Assembly: GCF_031119625.1 (NCBI RefSeq) | Contig: NZ_JAVHZV010000020.1 | Coordinates: forward strand, 110,593 to 174,592 | Source: Pseudomonas sp. G34 | GTDB lineage: Bacteria; Pseudomonadota; Gammaproteobacteria; Pseudomonadales; Pseudomonadaceae | Reading direction: 5' to 3' | DNA: 64,000 bases | Shown: positions 39,196-48,471 of the stretch, piece after piece | Position numbering within the stretch: the stretch's first letter is position 1 | How the letters are laid out: each line of letters starts with the position of its first letter | Notes under the pieces: model-generated | Database searches by the model: none | What the model saw: only the letters and a program-made list of their open reading frames with translations | Told to the model about the DNA's origin: nothing | Program-made: the position numbers and the translations under genes

Positions 39196-40116
39196 ATGCT
39201 CGAAATCCGCCATTTGAAGACCCTTCACGCCCTGCGCGAAACCGACAGCCTGGTCGAAGCCGCTGAACGCCTGCACCTGACCCAGTCGGCGCTGTCGCAC
39301 CAGTTCAAGGAACTGGAAGAACGCCTGGGCATGCAGTTGTTCGTGCGCAAGACCAAGCCGGTGCGTTTCACCAGCGCCGGGCTGCGCCTGCTGCAACTGT
39401 GCGACAGCGTGCTGCCGCTGCTGCGCAGCGCCGAACGCGACCTGGCGCGCCTGGCCGGTGGCACGGCCGGCCGCCTGCACATGGCCATCGAATGCCACAG
39501 CTGCTTCCAGTGGCTGATGCCGACCATCGACCAGTTCCGCGACGCCTGGCCGGAAGTGGAGCTGGATCTGGCCTCGGGGTTTTCGTTCGCTCCCCTGCCC
39601 GCCCTGGCCCGCGGCGACCTCGACCTGGTGGTGACCTCCGATCCCGTGGAACTCTCGGGCATCACCTACGTGCCGCTGTTCACCTACGAAGCCATGCTGG
39701 CGGTGGCCAACCAGCACGCCCTGGCCAACCGCCCCCATATCCGCCCCGAAGACCTGCTCAAGGAAACCCTGATCACCTACCCGGTGGAGCGTGATCGCCT
39801 GGATATCTTCACCCGCTTTCTCGAACCCGCCGACATCGAGCCGGCCCAGGTGCGCACCTCGGAGTTGACGGTGATGATGATGCAGCTGGTGGCCAGCGGC
39901 CGTGGCGTCTGCGGCCTGCCCAACTGGGCGCTGCACGAGTACAGCTCGCGCGGCTACGTGACCGCCAAGCGCCTGGGCGACAAGGGCCTGTTCGCCACGC
40001 TCTATGCCGGCGTGCGCACCGACATGCTCGACGCGCCGTTCATGCGCGACTTCCTGCTCACCGCCAAGGACACCTCGTTCGCCAACCTCGAAGGCGTGAG
40101 CGTTGCCCGGCAATAA
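39196..40116 (+). CDS. metR: LysR-type regulator MetR
   Basis: A 306-residue LysR regulator very like MetR, which activates methionine synthesis genes (metE/metH, metF) with homocysteine as effector. It starts MLEIRHLKTLHALRETDSLVEAAERLHLTQSALSHQFKELEERLG (HTH 1-60), followed by the effector domain with ECHSCFQWLMPTIDQFR, DLDLVVTSDP and VCGLPNWALHEY, typical of MetR. Position after glpD and the hydrolase gene matches P. aeruginosa order. Confidence 0.92.
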   Translation: MLEIRHLKTLHALRETDSLVEAAERLHLTQSALSHQFKELEERLGMQLFVRKTKPVRFTSAGLRLLQLCDSVLPLLRSAERDLARLAGGTAGRLHMAIECHSCFQWLMPTIDQFRDAWPEVELDLASGFSFAPLPALARGDLDLVVTSDPVELSGITYVPLFTYEAMLAVANQHALANRPHIRPEDLLKETLITYPVERDRLDIFTRFLEPADIEPAQVRTSELTVMMMQLVASGRGVCGLPNWALHEYSSRGYVTAKRLGDKGLFATLYAGVRTDMLDAPFMRDFLLTAKDTSFANLEGVSVARQ

Positions 40117-40144
40117 CCCTCTCCTTTCATTGCAGGGCCATCCG

Positions 40145-40474
40145 ATGAACATCAGCGATATCCCCTTTGGCGTTACCGACTGGAGCACGGTCGAAGCCAC
40201 CGAACACGCCGGCGAAAACGGTATGGCCTACTGGCGCACCTGCCAGTTCGGTGCGCTGCGCGTGCGCATGGTCGAGTACACCGCGGGCTACCTGGCCGAC
40301 CACTGGTGCAACAAGGGCCATATCCTGCTGTGCCTCGAAGGCGAGCTGCACACCGAGCTCGACGATGGCCGCCACTTGGTGATGACGCCGGGCATGAGCT
40401 ATCAGGTGGCTGACGGGGCGGAAGCGCACCGCAGCTCGACCGCTACTGGCGCGCGGCTGTTCATCGTCGATTGA
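40145..40474 (+). CDS. Small cupin (DHCW-motif type)
   Basis: A 109-residue single-domain cupin. It has VTDWSTVEATEHAGENG, then the metal-site-like segment YLADHWCNKGHILLCLEGEL and a second cupin strand set (MTPGMSYQVADGAEAHRSS). Related proteins are called DHCW-motif cupin proteins; here the order is D-H-W-C. Function unknown. It lies 28 bp after metR on the same strand and may be co-transcribed. Confidence 0.78.
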   Translation: MNISDIPFGVTDWSTVEATEHAGENGMAYWRTCQFGALRVRMVEYTAGYLADHWCNKGHILLCLEGELHTELDDGRHLVMTPGMSYQVADGAEAHRSSTATGARLFIVD

Positions 40475-40550
40475 ATCGGCCGGTGGGCGGGTTACAGCCC
40501 CGGCGTTCTGCCGTTATGCTGGCAGTCGATTTCTGCGTCTGGAGCCCGTC

Positions 40551-40943
40551 ATGATCAACGCCTACCGTCTGCCCGTTCTCGCCAGCCTGGTTCTGCTAAG
40601 CGCCTGCGCCAGCCCCTCGAAGAGCCTGCAGGTGCAGAAGCAGAGCCAGTGCCCGATCAGCCTGCAGGCAGGCCAGCAGCTGATTCTCAGCCTGCCGAGC
40701 AACCCGACGACGGGCTATCGCTGGACGGTGCAGGAAGACGCCGCCGCAGTACTCAAGGCGCTAGGCCCGGAAGTCTACAGCGCGGCCGAAGACTCCGACC
40801 TGGTTGGCGGCGATGGCACCTCCACCTGGCGCTTCCAGGCCACCGAACCGGGTGAGGCGCAGCTGCTGCTGACCTATGCCCAGCCCTGGGATAGCAGCGC
40901 CGCCCCCGCCGACACCTTCGACTGCCAGATCCGCGTGCGCTAG
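40551..40943 (+). CDS. icp: Chagasin-type cysteine protease inhibitor (I42), lipoprotein
   Basis: A 130-residue lipoprotein (LLSAC lipobox, Cys19) with a chagasin domain. The three inhibitory loops are recognisable: NPTTGYRW (51-58), GGDGTSTW (loop with GG), and QPW (normally RPW/GPW) near 110. It would inhibit papain-like cysteine peptidases in the envelope. P. aeruginosa has a homologue next to the asrA protease gene; here it lies before cmoA instead. Target is not known. Confidence 0.83.
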   Translation: MINAYRLPVLASLVLLSACASPSKSLQVQKQSQCPISLQAGQQLILSLPSNPTTGYRWTVQEDAAAVLKALGPEVYSAAEDSDLVGGDGTSTWRFQATEPGEAQLLLTYAQPWDSSAAPADTFDCQIRVR

Positions 40944-41042
40944 CCCACGCACGCCGACTATCGAATCAGACTTGCGACGAGGTTTGGCTAATCGCCGGAC
41001 TTGGCTAAAATGCGCGCCTTTCCCGCGCCATGCAGACCGACC

Positions 41043-41786
41043 GTGAACAGACAGCCCGACCAACTCTTCGCCCAGCCACTGGATCAGGTGCCGGATTTCG
41101 TCTTCAACGAGGACGTCGCCCGGGTGTTCCCGGACATGATCAAGCGCTCGGTGCCGGGCTACCCGACCATCGTCGAGAACATCGGTGTGCTGGCCAGCCA
41201 GTTCGCCCAGCCCGGCAGCCTGCTGTATGACCTGGGCTGCTCGCTGGGCGCGGTGACCCAGGCGCTGCGTCGCCACGTTCAGGCAGACGGTTGCCGGGTG
41301 ATGGCCGTGGACAACTCCGCGGCGATGGTCGAGCGCTGCCGCGAATACCTGCACGCCCAGGACGCCATGTTCCAGGAGCTGCTGCCGGTCGAGGTGCTCG
41401 AGGCGGACATCCTCGCCATGGACTGGCAGCCTGCCTCGCTGGTGGCGATGAACTTCACCCTGCAGTTCATCGCCCCGGAAAATCGCCTGCAATTGCTGAG
41501 CCGTATTCATCGCACGCTGCTGCCGGGCGGCGCCTTGATCCTCTCGGAAAAGCTGCGTTTCGAAGACCATCAGCAACATGCCCTGCTCACCGATCTGCAC
41601 GTCGCCTTCAAACGCGCCAACGGCTACAGCGAACTGGAAATTGCCCAGAAGCGCAGCGCCATCGAGAACGTGATGCTGCCCGACAGCCTCGAACAGCACC
41701 GCGAGCGCCTGCACGCCGCCGGCTTCAGCAAGGTGGTGCCCTGGTTCCAGTGCCTCAACTTCGCCTCGCTGGTGGCCCTGCCATGA
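41043..41786 (+). CDS. cmoA: Carboxy-S-adenosyl-L-methionine synthase CmoA
   Basis: A 247-residue SAM-dependent enzyme that makes carboxy-SAM from SAM and prephenate, used for the cmo5U34 wobble modification of tRNA. Conserved [48 protein letters not shown] (SAM site), MNFTLQFI and [16 protein letters not shown]. The start is GTG at 41043, at the point where family similarity begins; the ATG at 41001 would add 14 unconserved residues. It overlaps cmoB by 4 bp. Confidence 0.94.
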   Translation: MNRQPDQLFAQPLDQVPDFVFNEDVARVFPDMIKRSVPGYPTIVENIGVLASQFAQPGSLLYDLGCSLGAVTQALRRHVQADGCRVMAVDNSAAMVERCREYLHAQDAMFQELLPVEVLEADILAMDWQPASLVAMNFTLQFIAPENRLQLLSRIHRTLLPGGALILSEKLRFEDHQQHALLTDLHVAFKRANGYSELEIAQKRSAIENVMLPDSLEQHRERLHAAGFSKVVPWFQCLNFASLVALP

Positions 41787-42751
41787 TGCGCCGCATGGAT
41801 CTGGACGCCCTGCAGGCCGAGCTCGCCGGCACACCGTTGCAGGACTGGAGCGCGGATCTGCCTGGGCAGATCGACGCCAAACTGGCCATCGGGCATGGCG
41901 ACCTGCAGCGTTGGCATGCCGCTGTCGAGGCGCTGCCGCAGTTGCAGGCCGAGCACATCGACCTGCAGCAGGACTTCCGGCTCGACGGCCCCTGCGACGA
42001 CGCCACCCGCGCGGCGCTGGACAGTGCGCTGCGCGGCCTGATTCCCTGGCGCAAAGGCCCCTTCCATCCGTTCGGCGTGCACGTGGACACCGAATGGCGT
42101 TCGGACTGGAAATGGCAGCGGGTCTCCCCGCACCTGGATCTGACCGGCCGCCGGGTGCTCGACGTCGGCTGCGGCAACGGCTACTACATGTGGCGCATGC
42201 TCGGCGACGGTGCCCGCAGCGTGGTCGGCATCGACCCGAACTGGCTGTTCCTCTGCCAGTTCCTGGCCATGAAGAACTACCTGCCTGACCTGCCCGCCTG
42301 GCATCTGCCACTGGGTATCGAAGAGCTGCCGGCCAAGCTGCTGGGCTTCGACACCGTGTTCTCCATGGGCGTGCTCTACCACCGCCGTTCGCCCATCGAC
42401 CACCTGCTGGAACTCAAGGACTGCCTGCACAAGGGCGGCGAACTGGTACTGGAAACCCTGGTGGTGGAAGGCGATGCCCAGCAGGTACTGGTACCCGAAG
42501 ACCGTTATGCACAGATGCGCAACGTCTGGTTTCTGCCCTCGGTGCCCGCGCTGGAGCTATGGCTGCGCCGCGCTGGCTTCGTCGACGTACGCTGCGTGGA
42601 TGTCAGCGTCACCTCGGTCGAGGAGCAGCGCAGCACCGACTGGATGCGCTACCAGTCGCTGCCCGAGTTCCTCGACCCGCTCGACCACCGCCGCACCATC
42701 GAAGGCCTGCCGGCGCCCCGTCGCGCCGTACTGGTCGCGCGCAAGCCGTGA
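41783..42751 (+). CDS. cmoB: tRNA U34 carboxymethyltransferase CmoB
   Basis: A 322-residue enzyme that transfers the carboxymethyl group of carboxy-SAM to 5-hydroxyuridine at tRNA position 34. It has [33 protein letters not shown], the Rossmann SAM motif [27 protein letters not shown] and [17 protein letters not shown]. The start at 41783 forms an ATGA overlap with cmoA. Confidence 0.95.
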   Translation: MMRRMDLDALQAELAGTPLQDWSADLPGQIDAKLAIGHGDLQRWHAAVEALPQLQAEHIDLQQDFRLDGPCDDATRAALDSALRGLIPWRKGPFHPFGVHVDTEWRSDWKWQRVSPHLDLTGRRVLDVGCGNGYYMWRMLGDGARSVVGIDPNWLFLCQFLAMKNYLPDLPAWHLPLGIEELPAKLLGFDTVFSMGVLYHRRSPIDHLLELKDCLHKGGELVLETLVVEGDAQQVLVPEDRYAQMRNVWFLPSVPALELWLRRAGFVDVRCVDVSVTSVEEQRSTDWMRYQSLPEFLDPLDHRRTIEGLPAPRRAVLVARKP

Positions 42752-42758
42752 GAACGGC

Positions 42759-43034
42759 CTAGCCGGCGGCATCACCCTGGCGCCGCCATTCGGCCTGCCG
42801 CGCCGCGATCATGGCAAGGGGCATCTGCGCCCCGGCGCTGACGCGCGCATGAGCGCTTCCCAGGCGAATCTGCCCGGCACGGTCGAGCATCAGCAGGCGG
42901 CGCATCTTGCGCCTCCAGCTCCAGGCGAAGTACCAGTCGCCCAGCCACTGGGTCAGCTCAAGGGGGTTGCTACCCAGCGACCTCGCGGTGTCGACGCGCT
43001 CGGCAGGTGCGGCATGCTGTTCATTCGATCTCAT
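42759..43034 (-). CDS. Small basic protein, weak DUF1127 resemblance
   Basis: A 91-residue protein beginning MRSNEQHAAP. Its middle (LGDWYFAWSWRRKMRRLLMLDRAGQIRLG) resembles the Arg-rich core of DUF1127 (YjiS-like) proteins, but the usual DIGL motif is not clear. It is divergent from an LrhA-like LysR gene, an arrangement commonly seen for DUF1127 genes. The start at 43034 was preferred to an upstream TTG at 43139. Confidence is moderate because little beyond the Arg-rich core is recognisable. Confidence 0.5.
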   Translation of the reverse strand: MRSNEQHAAPAERVDTARSLGSNPLELTQWLGDWYFAWSWRRKMRRLLMLDRAGQIRLGSAHARVSAGAQMPLAMIAARQAEWRRQGDAAG

Positions 43035-43161
43035 GGCAACTCTCCTCGGCAACCCATGCTCACCGGTTATCGGTGAGTGCTTGCCGCCAGTTTGAGCTGC
43101 GCCTATCGTTAATAAAATCGACAAATACCTAATAGCCAATTAACTAAATATTAACGACGCC

Positions 43162-44064
43162 ATGAAAACTCCACCACCAGGCAACGCGCCCGCCCCCCTG
43201 CCCCTGTTGGAAAGCGATGTGCTGAAGACCTTTGTCGGCATCGCCGAAAGCGGCAGCTTCACCCGCACCGCCGCCCAGGTATTCCGCACCACGGCAGCGG
43301 TCAGCCAGCAGATCAAACGCCTGGAGGAAAGCCTCGGACGCACGCTGTTTCTCCGCGAGAGCCGCCGCGTACGGCTCACCCCGGATGGCGAAATGCTGCT
43401 CGGCTATGCCCGCCGCCTGCTCAAACTCAACGAGGAAGCAGTGGCGCAATTCCGCGTGCCCGACCTGACGGGTACCGTGCGTTTCGGCACGCCTTTCGAC
43501 ATCGGCGTCGGCTCGCTGCCGGATCTGCTGGCGCAGTTCGCCCTCAGCCATCCGGCCGTGCAAGTCGATGTGTCGGTGGCTCGCAGCGGCGAGCTGATCG
43601 AACGTGTGGACGCCGGCGAACTCGACCTGACGTTGCTCAATACCGGCGACGCCAATGCCGATGGCACCCGCGGCGAAGTGATTTGCAGCGAATCACTGGT
43701 GTGGGCAGGCCGCGAGGGTGGCCTGGCCGTCAAGCGCAACCCGTTACCGCTCGCGCTGGCCAACACCGGCTGCGCCTGGCGTCACGCAGCCCTGGACGGC
43801 CTGGATCGCCTTGGGCGCAGCTACCGAATCGCCTATTCCAGTGAACAGTGCGCTGGCCAGGAAGCTGCGCTGCTGGCCGACCTGGCCATTGCGGCCTTCC
43901 CGGCCAGCCGGGTCAAACCGCCGCTGCGGCGGCTTTCCCAGCAGGAGCACGGTTTGCCGCCCTTGGGCCACTATCACATCAAACTGCTGCGCGGCAGTAA
44001 CCGCAGCGCCGCCGCCGAAGCACTGGCGGCGCAGGTGGCCGTGGCTTACGGCGGCAAGCGTTAG
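43162..44064 (+). CDS. LysR family regulator (LrhA-like)
   Basis: A 300-residue LysR regulator. HTH at about 16-75 ([49 protein letters not shown]), then a shortened effector domain with [31 protein letters not shown] and VWAGREGG. The [20 protein letters not shown] pattern is typical of the LrhA/HexA group. Divergent from the small basic protein gene, which may be its target; convergent with pdxJ, with a 4-bp overlap of the stops. Confidence 0.87.
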   Translation: MKTPPPGNAPAPLPLLESDVLKTFVGIAESGSFTRTAAQVFRTTAAVSQQIKRLEESLGRTLFLRESRRVRLTPDGEMLLGYARRLLKLNEEAVAQFRVPDLTGTVRFGTPFDIGVGSLPDLLAQFALSHPAVQVDVSVARSGELIERVDAGELDLTLLNTGDANADGTRGEVICSESLVWAGREGGLAVKRNPLPLALANTGCAWRHAALDGLDRLGRSYRIAYSSEQCAGQEAALLADLAIAAFPASRVKPPLRRLSQQEHGLPPLGHYHIKLLRGSNRSAAAEALAAQVAVAYGGKR

Positions 44065-44804
44065 CGCGACGCAGCCCCTTGGATCAACTGCTTCATCTCG
44101 CGCACGGCGTCCTTGAAGCCGACGAACAGCGCGTGGCTGACCAGCGCATGACCGATGTTCAACTCGTTGATGCCAGGGATCGCCGCCACCGGCTCGACGT
44201 TGTGGTAGTGCAGGCCGTGGCCGGCATTGACGATCAGGCCCAGAGAAACGCCCAAGGCGACACCATCACGGATGCGCTGCAGTTCGGCCTCAGCCTCTTG
44301 CGGGGTCTGCGCATCGGCATAGCGCCCGGTATGCAACTCGATGGCCGGCGCGCCAACCCGCTTGCTCGCCTCGATCTGCCGCGGGTCGGCATCGATGAAC
44401 AGCGAAACCTCACTGCCAACCGCCGCCAGCCGCTTTACCGCGGCAGCAATCCGCGCCTCCTGCCCAGCCACGTCCAGGCCGCCTTCGGTGGTCAGTTCCT
44501 GGCGGGTTTCCGGTACCAGGCACACGTGCTCGGGACGTATCTCTTCGGCGAAGGCGAGCATGAAATCGGTCACCCCCATTTCGAAGTTCATGCGTGTCTG
44601 CATGACCTCCTTGAGCACGCGCACGTCGCGTTCCTGGATATGCCGGCGATCTTCGCGCAGGTGCACGGTGATGCCGTCGGCGCCGGCCTCTTCGGCATCC
44701 AGCGCGGCCTTGACCGGATCCGGATAGCGGGTACCGCGCGCCTGGCGCAGGGTGGCGACGTGATCGATATTCACGCCCAGCAAAACACGGTTGGCTTCAG
44801 TCAC
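44061..44804 (-). CDS. pdxJ: Pyridoxine 5'-phosphate synthase
   Basis: A 247-residue TIM-barrel enzyme that condenses 1-deoxy-xylulose-5-phosphate with 3-amino-2-oxopropyl phosphate to give pyridoxine phosphate. Conserved [85 protein letters not shown] and [16 protein letters not shown]. The start is GTG at 44804, overlapping recO by 8 bp, as in the recO-pdxJ operon of other gammaproteobacteria. Confidence 0.96.
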   Translation of the reverse strand: MTEANRVLLGVNIDHVATLRQARGTRYPDPVKAALDAEEAGADGITVHLREDRRHIQERDVRVLKEVMQTRMNFEMGVTDFMLAFAEEIRPEHVCLVPETRQELTTEGGLDVAGQEARIAAAVKRLAAVGSEVSLFIDADPRQIEASKRVGAPAIELHTGRYADAQTPQEAEAELQRIRDGVALGVSLGLIVNAGHGLHYHNVEPVAAIPGINELNIGHALVSHALFVGFKDAVREMKQLIQGAASR

Positions 44805-45495
44805 GGGTCGGCTCCTTGAGCGTCATGAACAGTTCGCGGCTGACCAGCGGTCGGCCGCCTAGATGAGGGGCGAGTGCCTGACGCATCAGGCGCTTGGCGG
44901 CAGCCAGCGCACCAGGCGTACTCCAGTCCGCGTCGGCCATGGCCAGCAACTCGCTACCGAGAAACGCGCCGGGCTGCCAGTGACCGATGGGCAAGAAGCC
45001 GCTGTCGGCCTGCCATCGATACAGGCCTTCAGCGACCACGGCATGGCCCTGCATATCGCTGTCGAGGGCGAAACCATAGCCGAGTTCATCGAGCAGCCGC
45101 CATTCGAACGCGCGCAACAAGGGCTCCAGCGCACGGCCCTGGGCCAGCGCGAGAATGGTCATGGCGTAGTGGTCGAAGAGCGCCGGGTGCGGGTCCTCGG
45201 CGGGCAGCACGCGGATCAGCAGCTCGTTGAGGTACAAGCCACTGAACAGCGCCTCGCCGGAGAGCAGGTTGGGAATGCCGGCAGCCTCCAGGCGGCCGAC
45301 GTTCTTCAGCTCGCCACGGCCACGGGTTTCCAGCTCGAGGGGGATGAACGGCCGAGCCAGGCTGCCGGCCTTGCCACGCGCGCCGCGCAGCACGGCACGT
45401 AGACGGCCTTGCGGGGTGAGGAAATCCACCAGCGCACTGCTTTCGCGGTACGCACGGCTGTGCAGGACATAGGCGGGCTGGCTGAGTGCAAGCAT
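44797..45495 (-). CDS. recO: DNA repair protein RecO
   Basis: A 232-residue mediator that helps RecA replace SSB in the RecFOR pathway. N-terminal OB fold with [36 protein letters not shown], then [23 protein letters not shown] and the C-terminal helical domain [29 protein letters not shown]. Typical gammaproteobacterial form without zinc cysteines. It lies between era and pdxJ in one run. Confidence 0.95.
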   Translation of the reverse strand: MLALSQPAYVLHSRAYRESSALVDFLTPQGRLRAVLRGARGKAGSLARPFIPLELETRGRGELKNVGRLEAAGIPNLLSGEALFSGLYLNELLIRVLPAEDPHPALFDHYAMTILALAQGRALEPLLRAFEWRLLDELGYGFALDSDMQGHAVVAEGLYRWQADSGFLPIGHWQPGAFLGSELLAMADADWSTPGALAAAKRLMRQALAPHLGGRPLVSRELFMTLKEPTRD

Positions 45496-45546
45496 TGCTG
45501 AATCACTCGCTAGGGAAGCCAGCCGCGAGGCGGCGGGGGTACCGAA

Positions 45547-46449
45547 TCAGATATTGTCGTAGCCCAGAGAACGCAGGGCGCGCTCGTCGTCGGACCAGCC
45601 ACTTTTGACTTTGACCCAGAGGTTGAGCATGACCTTGGTGTCGAACATCGACTCCATGTCCTTGCGCGCTTCCTGGCCAATGCGTTTGAGGCGCTCGCCC
45701 TTCTCGCCGATGATGATCTTCTTCTGGCCGTCACGCTCGACCAGGATCAGCGCATGGATGTGCATGATCCGCCCTTCGCGCTTGAACTCCTCGATCTCCA
45801 CGGTGATCTGGTACGGCAGCTCGGCACCCAGCTGACGCATGATCTTCTCGCGGACCAGCTCGGCGGCGAAGAAACGCCCGGAGCGGTCGGTGATCTGGTC
45901 TTCCGGGAAGAAGTGCACGCCCTCGGGCAGGCGCTCGCCGACCAGCTTCTCCAGCGCGTCGAGGTTGTGGCCGTGCTGCGCCGAAACCGGCACGATCTCG
46001 GCATTCGGCAGTTGCTCTGCCAGCCACTGCATGTGCGGCATCAGGTCGGCCTTGTCTTCCAGGCGGTCGGTCTTGTTGACCGCCAGGATCACCGGCCCCT
46101 CGATGTACTGGACGCGCTCGAGCACCATCTGGTCCTCGTCGGTCCAGCGGGTACGGTCAACCACGAAGATCACCACGTCGACGTCCTTGAGGGCCGACGA
46201 GGCGTTCTTGTTCATGTAGCGGTTGATCGCCTTGTCGTTGTTCTTGTGCAGGCCGGGGGTATCGACATAGATCGCCTGCACCTCGCCCTCGGTCTTGATG
46301 CCGAGCATGTTGTGGCGAGTGGTCTGCGGCTTGCGCGAAGTGATCGCCAGCTTCTGACCGAGAATGTGATTGAGCAACGTCGACTTGCCCACGTTGGGCC
46401 GGCCAACGATGGCGACATAGCCACAGCGCGTTACGGGCGAATCAGTCAT
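45547..46449 (-). CDS. era: GTPase Era
   Basis: A 300-residue GTPase that binds the 3' end of 16S rRNA during 30S assembly. G1 GRPNVGKS, G2 [10 protein letters not shown]3 DTPGLH, G4 NKTD and a C-terminal KH domain with [24 protein letters not shown] and [22 protein letters not shown]. The start at 46449 overlaps the rnc stop by 8 bp. Confidence 0.97.
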   Translation of the reverse strand: MTDSPVTRCGYVAIVGRPNVGKSTLLNHILGQKLAITSRKPQTTRHNMLGIKTEGEVQAIYVDTPGLHKNNDKAINRYMNKNASSALKDVDVVIFVVDRTRWTDEDQMVLERVQYIEGPVILAVNKTDRLEDKADLMPHMQWLAEQLPNAEIVPVSAQHGHNLDALEKLVGERLPEGVHFFPEDQITDRSGRFFAAELVREKIMRQLGAELPYQITVEIEEFKREGRIMHIHALILVERDGQKKIIIGEKGERLKRIGQEARKDMESMFDTKVMLNLWVKVKSGWSDDERALRSLGYDNI

Positions 46450-47131
46450 TGCCGTTCTCCACACCCAGGGCGATCAGCGCGGCGGTGGCCGCGACCTGTT
46501 CGGCGATCCGGCGACTGGCGCCTTGGCCCAGGGTCTTGTCATTGAGTAGATTGACCTGACATTCGACCACGAATGTCCGGCAATGGGGTTCGCCCTGGAT
46601 GTCGACCACCTCGTAACGCGGCAGCTCACAGGCCCGCGACTGCAGGAATTCCTGCAGGCGGGTCTTGGGGTCCTTGTTGGTATCGACCAGGGTCAGGCCG
46701 TCCAGCTCGTTGGTCAGCCAGGCCAGCACACGCTCGCGGGCGACTTCCATGCCGGCATCCAGGTAGATGGCACCGATCAGCGCTTCGAGGGCATCGGCGA
46801 GGATCGAGTCGCGGCGAAAGCCACCGCTCTTCAGCTCACCGGAACCCAGGCGCAGGTACTCGCCCAGATCGAAACCACGGGCCAGCACGGCCAGGGTCTC
46901 GCCCTTCACCAGGCGCGCGCGCAGCCTCGACAGCTGGCCTTCACGGGCCTGGGGGAAGCGCTCGTAGAGCGCCTCGCCGGCGACGAAATTGAGGATGGCA
47001 TCACCGAGGAACTCCAGACGCTCATTGTTGCGCCCGGCAAAACTGCGATGGGTCAGCGCCAGGATCATCAGATCCTGGTCTTTGAAACTGTGCCCGAGCT
47101 GGCGCTCGAGGCGGGTCAACGAAACACTCAC
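46442..47131 (-). CDS. rnc: Ribonuclease III
   Basis: A 229-residue double-strand RNA endonuclease for rRNA and mRNA processing. Signature [22 protein letters not shown] (33-54), second acidic cluster [15 protein letters not shown], and a C-terminal dsRNA-binding domain ([27 protein letters not shown]). It starts at GTG, with a GTGA overlap with the upstream DUF4845 gene. Standard rnc-era pairing. Confidence 0.97.
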   Translation of the reverse strand: MSVSLTRLERQLGHSFKDQDLMILALTHRSFAGRNNERLEFLGDAILNFVAGEALYERFPQAREGQLSRLRARLVKGETLAVLARGFDLGEYLRLGSGELKSGGFRRDSILADALEALIGAIYLDAGMEVARERVLAWLTNELDGLTLVDTNKDPKTRLQEFLQSRACELPRYEVVDIQGEPHCRTFVVECQVNLLNDKTLGQGASRRIAEQVAATAALIALGVENGND

Positions 47132-47505
47132 GGCATTCGCACACGGAATTCTTTATCGAAATTAACCACCAGGTCGATGTTCTCGATCAGGTGCTCACGT
47201 TTGTCATATTTGAGGTGGGCAAGAAACTCGTTGCCATCCTGGGTCACTTTCAGCACGTCCTGCATGTTCAGGTCGCGAATGCTGTTGACCGTCATGCCAC
47301 GGCTCACGTGGGCGTAGAAATCGGCCACGGTTTTGACGCTATCCACGCGGTCGGTTTCCACCGAGGTGATGATCTTTTCCATCGACATGTAGTCGAGGTA
47401 ATGCGGTACCACCTTGAACGCCGTGCTGGCCAGAAATGCCACAACAGCGAGTACCACCAGCCAGCTGACGATCGACAAGCCCTGCTGCGAGCGTGCGAAT
47501 TTCAT
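47128..47505 (-). CDS. DUF4845 membrane-anchored protein
   Basis: A 125-residue protein with one N-terminal transmembrane segment ([32 protein letters not shown]), preceded by a pilin-like [10 protein letters not shown] leader. The remainder is periplasmic ([21 protein letters not shown]). A DUF4845 gene commonly sits between lepB and rnc in Pseudomonas. The start at 47505 was preferred because GGGGA lies 5 bp upstream; ATG at 47511 and TTG at 47517 are alternatives. Function unknown. Confidence 0.85.
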   Translation of the reverse strand: MKFARSQQGLSIVSWLVVLAVVAFLASTAFKVVPHYLDYMSMEKIITSVETDRVDSVKTVADFYAHVSRGMTVNSIRDLNMQDVLKVTQDGNEFLAHLKYDKREHLIENIDLVVNFDKEFRVRMP

Positions 47506-47611
47506 GTTCATCCCCAAAAATATCCAGATAGTCCGATGCGCGCCTGGCGCATCTCAAGACTATAGATAGCTGGCGGCGCCGTATTGAACAGCGCCGCAAA
47601 TTTTCATCAGA

Positions 47612-48466
47612 TCAGTGAATCAGCCCAACGCGGGAGAAGTTCGGCAGGGTCTTGAACTTCGGATCCGGCCAGCTCATCCAGATGGCGAATGCCTTGCCGA
47701 CGATGTTGCGATCCGGAACCATGCCCAGTACGTCTTTGGGGATATTCGGGTCGTTCCAGTAGCGGCTGTCGTTGGAGTTGTCGCGGTTGTCACCCATCAT
47801 GAAGTAGTGACCTTGGGGAATCGTCCACTCCTTGCCGGGTTCGGCGCGGTAGCGGGTCATTTCCTTGCGGATGCGGTGCTCCACATCGCCCAGGCGTTCG
47901 CTGTACAGCGTGGCGCTGCCCAGGCTGCCGGGTTCCTCGCCGATCAACTGCTCGGCCACCGGCTTGCCGTTGATGAACAGGCGCTTGTCGCTGCTGTAGC
48001 GCACCTGATCACCCGGCAGGCCGATTACCCGCTTGATGTAGTTGACGTTGGGATCGCTCGGGTAGCGAAACACCATGACGTCGCCGCGCTGCGGGTCACC
48101 GACTTCGATCACCTTGGTGTCCAGCACCGGCAGGCGAATGCCGTAGGCAAACTTGTTGACCAGGATGAAATCGCCCACTTCCAGGGTCGGAATCATCGAG
48201 CCGGACGGAATCTGGAACGGCTCGACCAGAAAGGAGCGCAGCACCAGCACGATGGCCAGCACCGGAAAGAACGACTTGCCGTATTCAACCAGCAGGGGTT
48301 CCTTGTTGAGCTTCTCGACCACTGCATCGTCGACTTGCTCGACCTTGCCCTGGTAACTGGCGATCGCTGCACGACGCCGCGGCGCCAGGAATACCAGATC
48401 GAACAAGGCCAGGGCGCCGCACACGGCGACGGCAATGACCAGCAACAGCGGGAAATTGAATGACAT
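47612..48466 (-). CDS. lepB: Signal peptidase I
   Basis: A 284-residue inner-membrane protease that removes signal peptides. TM segments at about 5-28 and 64-80. Catalytic Ser90 in PSGSMIPTLEVGDF and Lys145 in NYIKRVIGLPGD form the dyad; box E is GDNRDNSNDSRYW. Numbering nearly coincides with the E. coli enzyme. The start lies 5 bp after the lepA stop. Confidence 0.96.
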   Translation of the reverse strand: MSFNFPLLLVIAVAVCGALALFDLVFLAPRRRAAIASYQGKVEQVDDAVVEKLNKEPLLVEYGKSFFPVLAIVLVLRSFLVEPFQIPSGSMIPTLEVGDFILVNKFAYGIRLPVLDTKVIEVGDPQRGDVMVFRYPSDPNVNYIKRVIGLPGDQVRYSSDKRLFINGKPVAEQLIGEEPGSLGSATLYSERLGDVEHRIRKEMTRYRAEPGKEWTIPQGHYFMMGDNRDNSNDSRYWNDPNIPKDVLGMVPDRNIVGKAFAIWMSWPDPKFKTLPNFSRVGLIH

Positions 48467-48471
48467 AGGCC

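Noticed and set aside
47573..47597. GCGGCGC/GCGCCGC stem between lepB and the DUF4845 gene as a terminator
   Set aside because: On the transcribed (minus) strand no T-run follows; the A/T stretch is on the wrong side.
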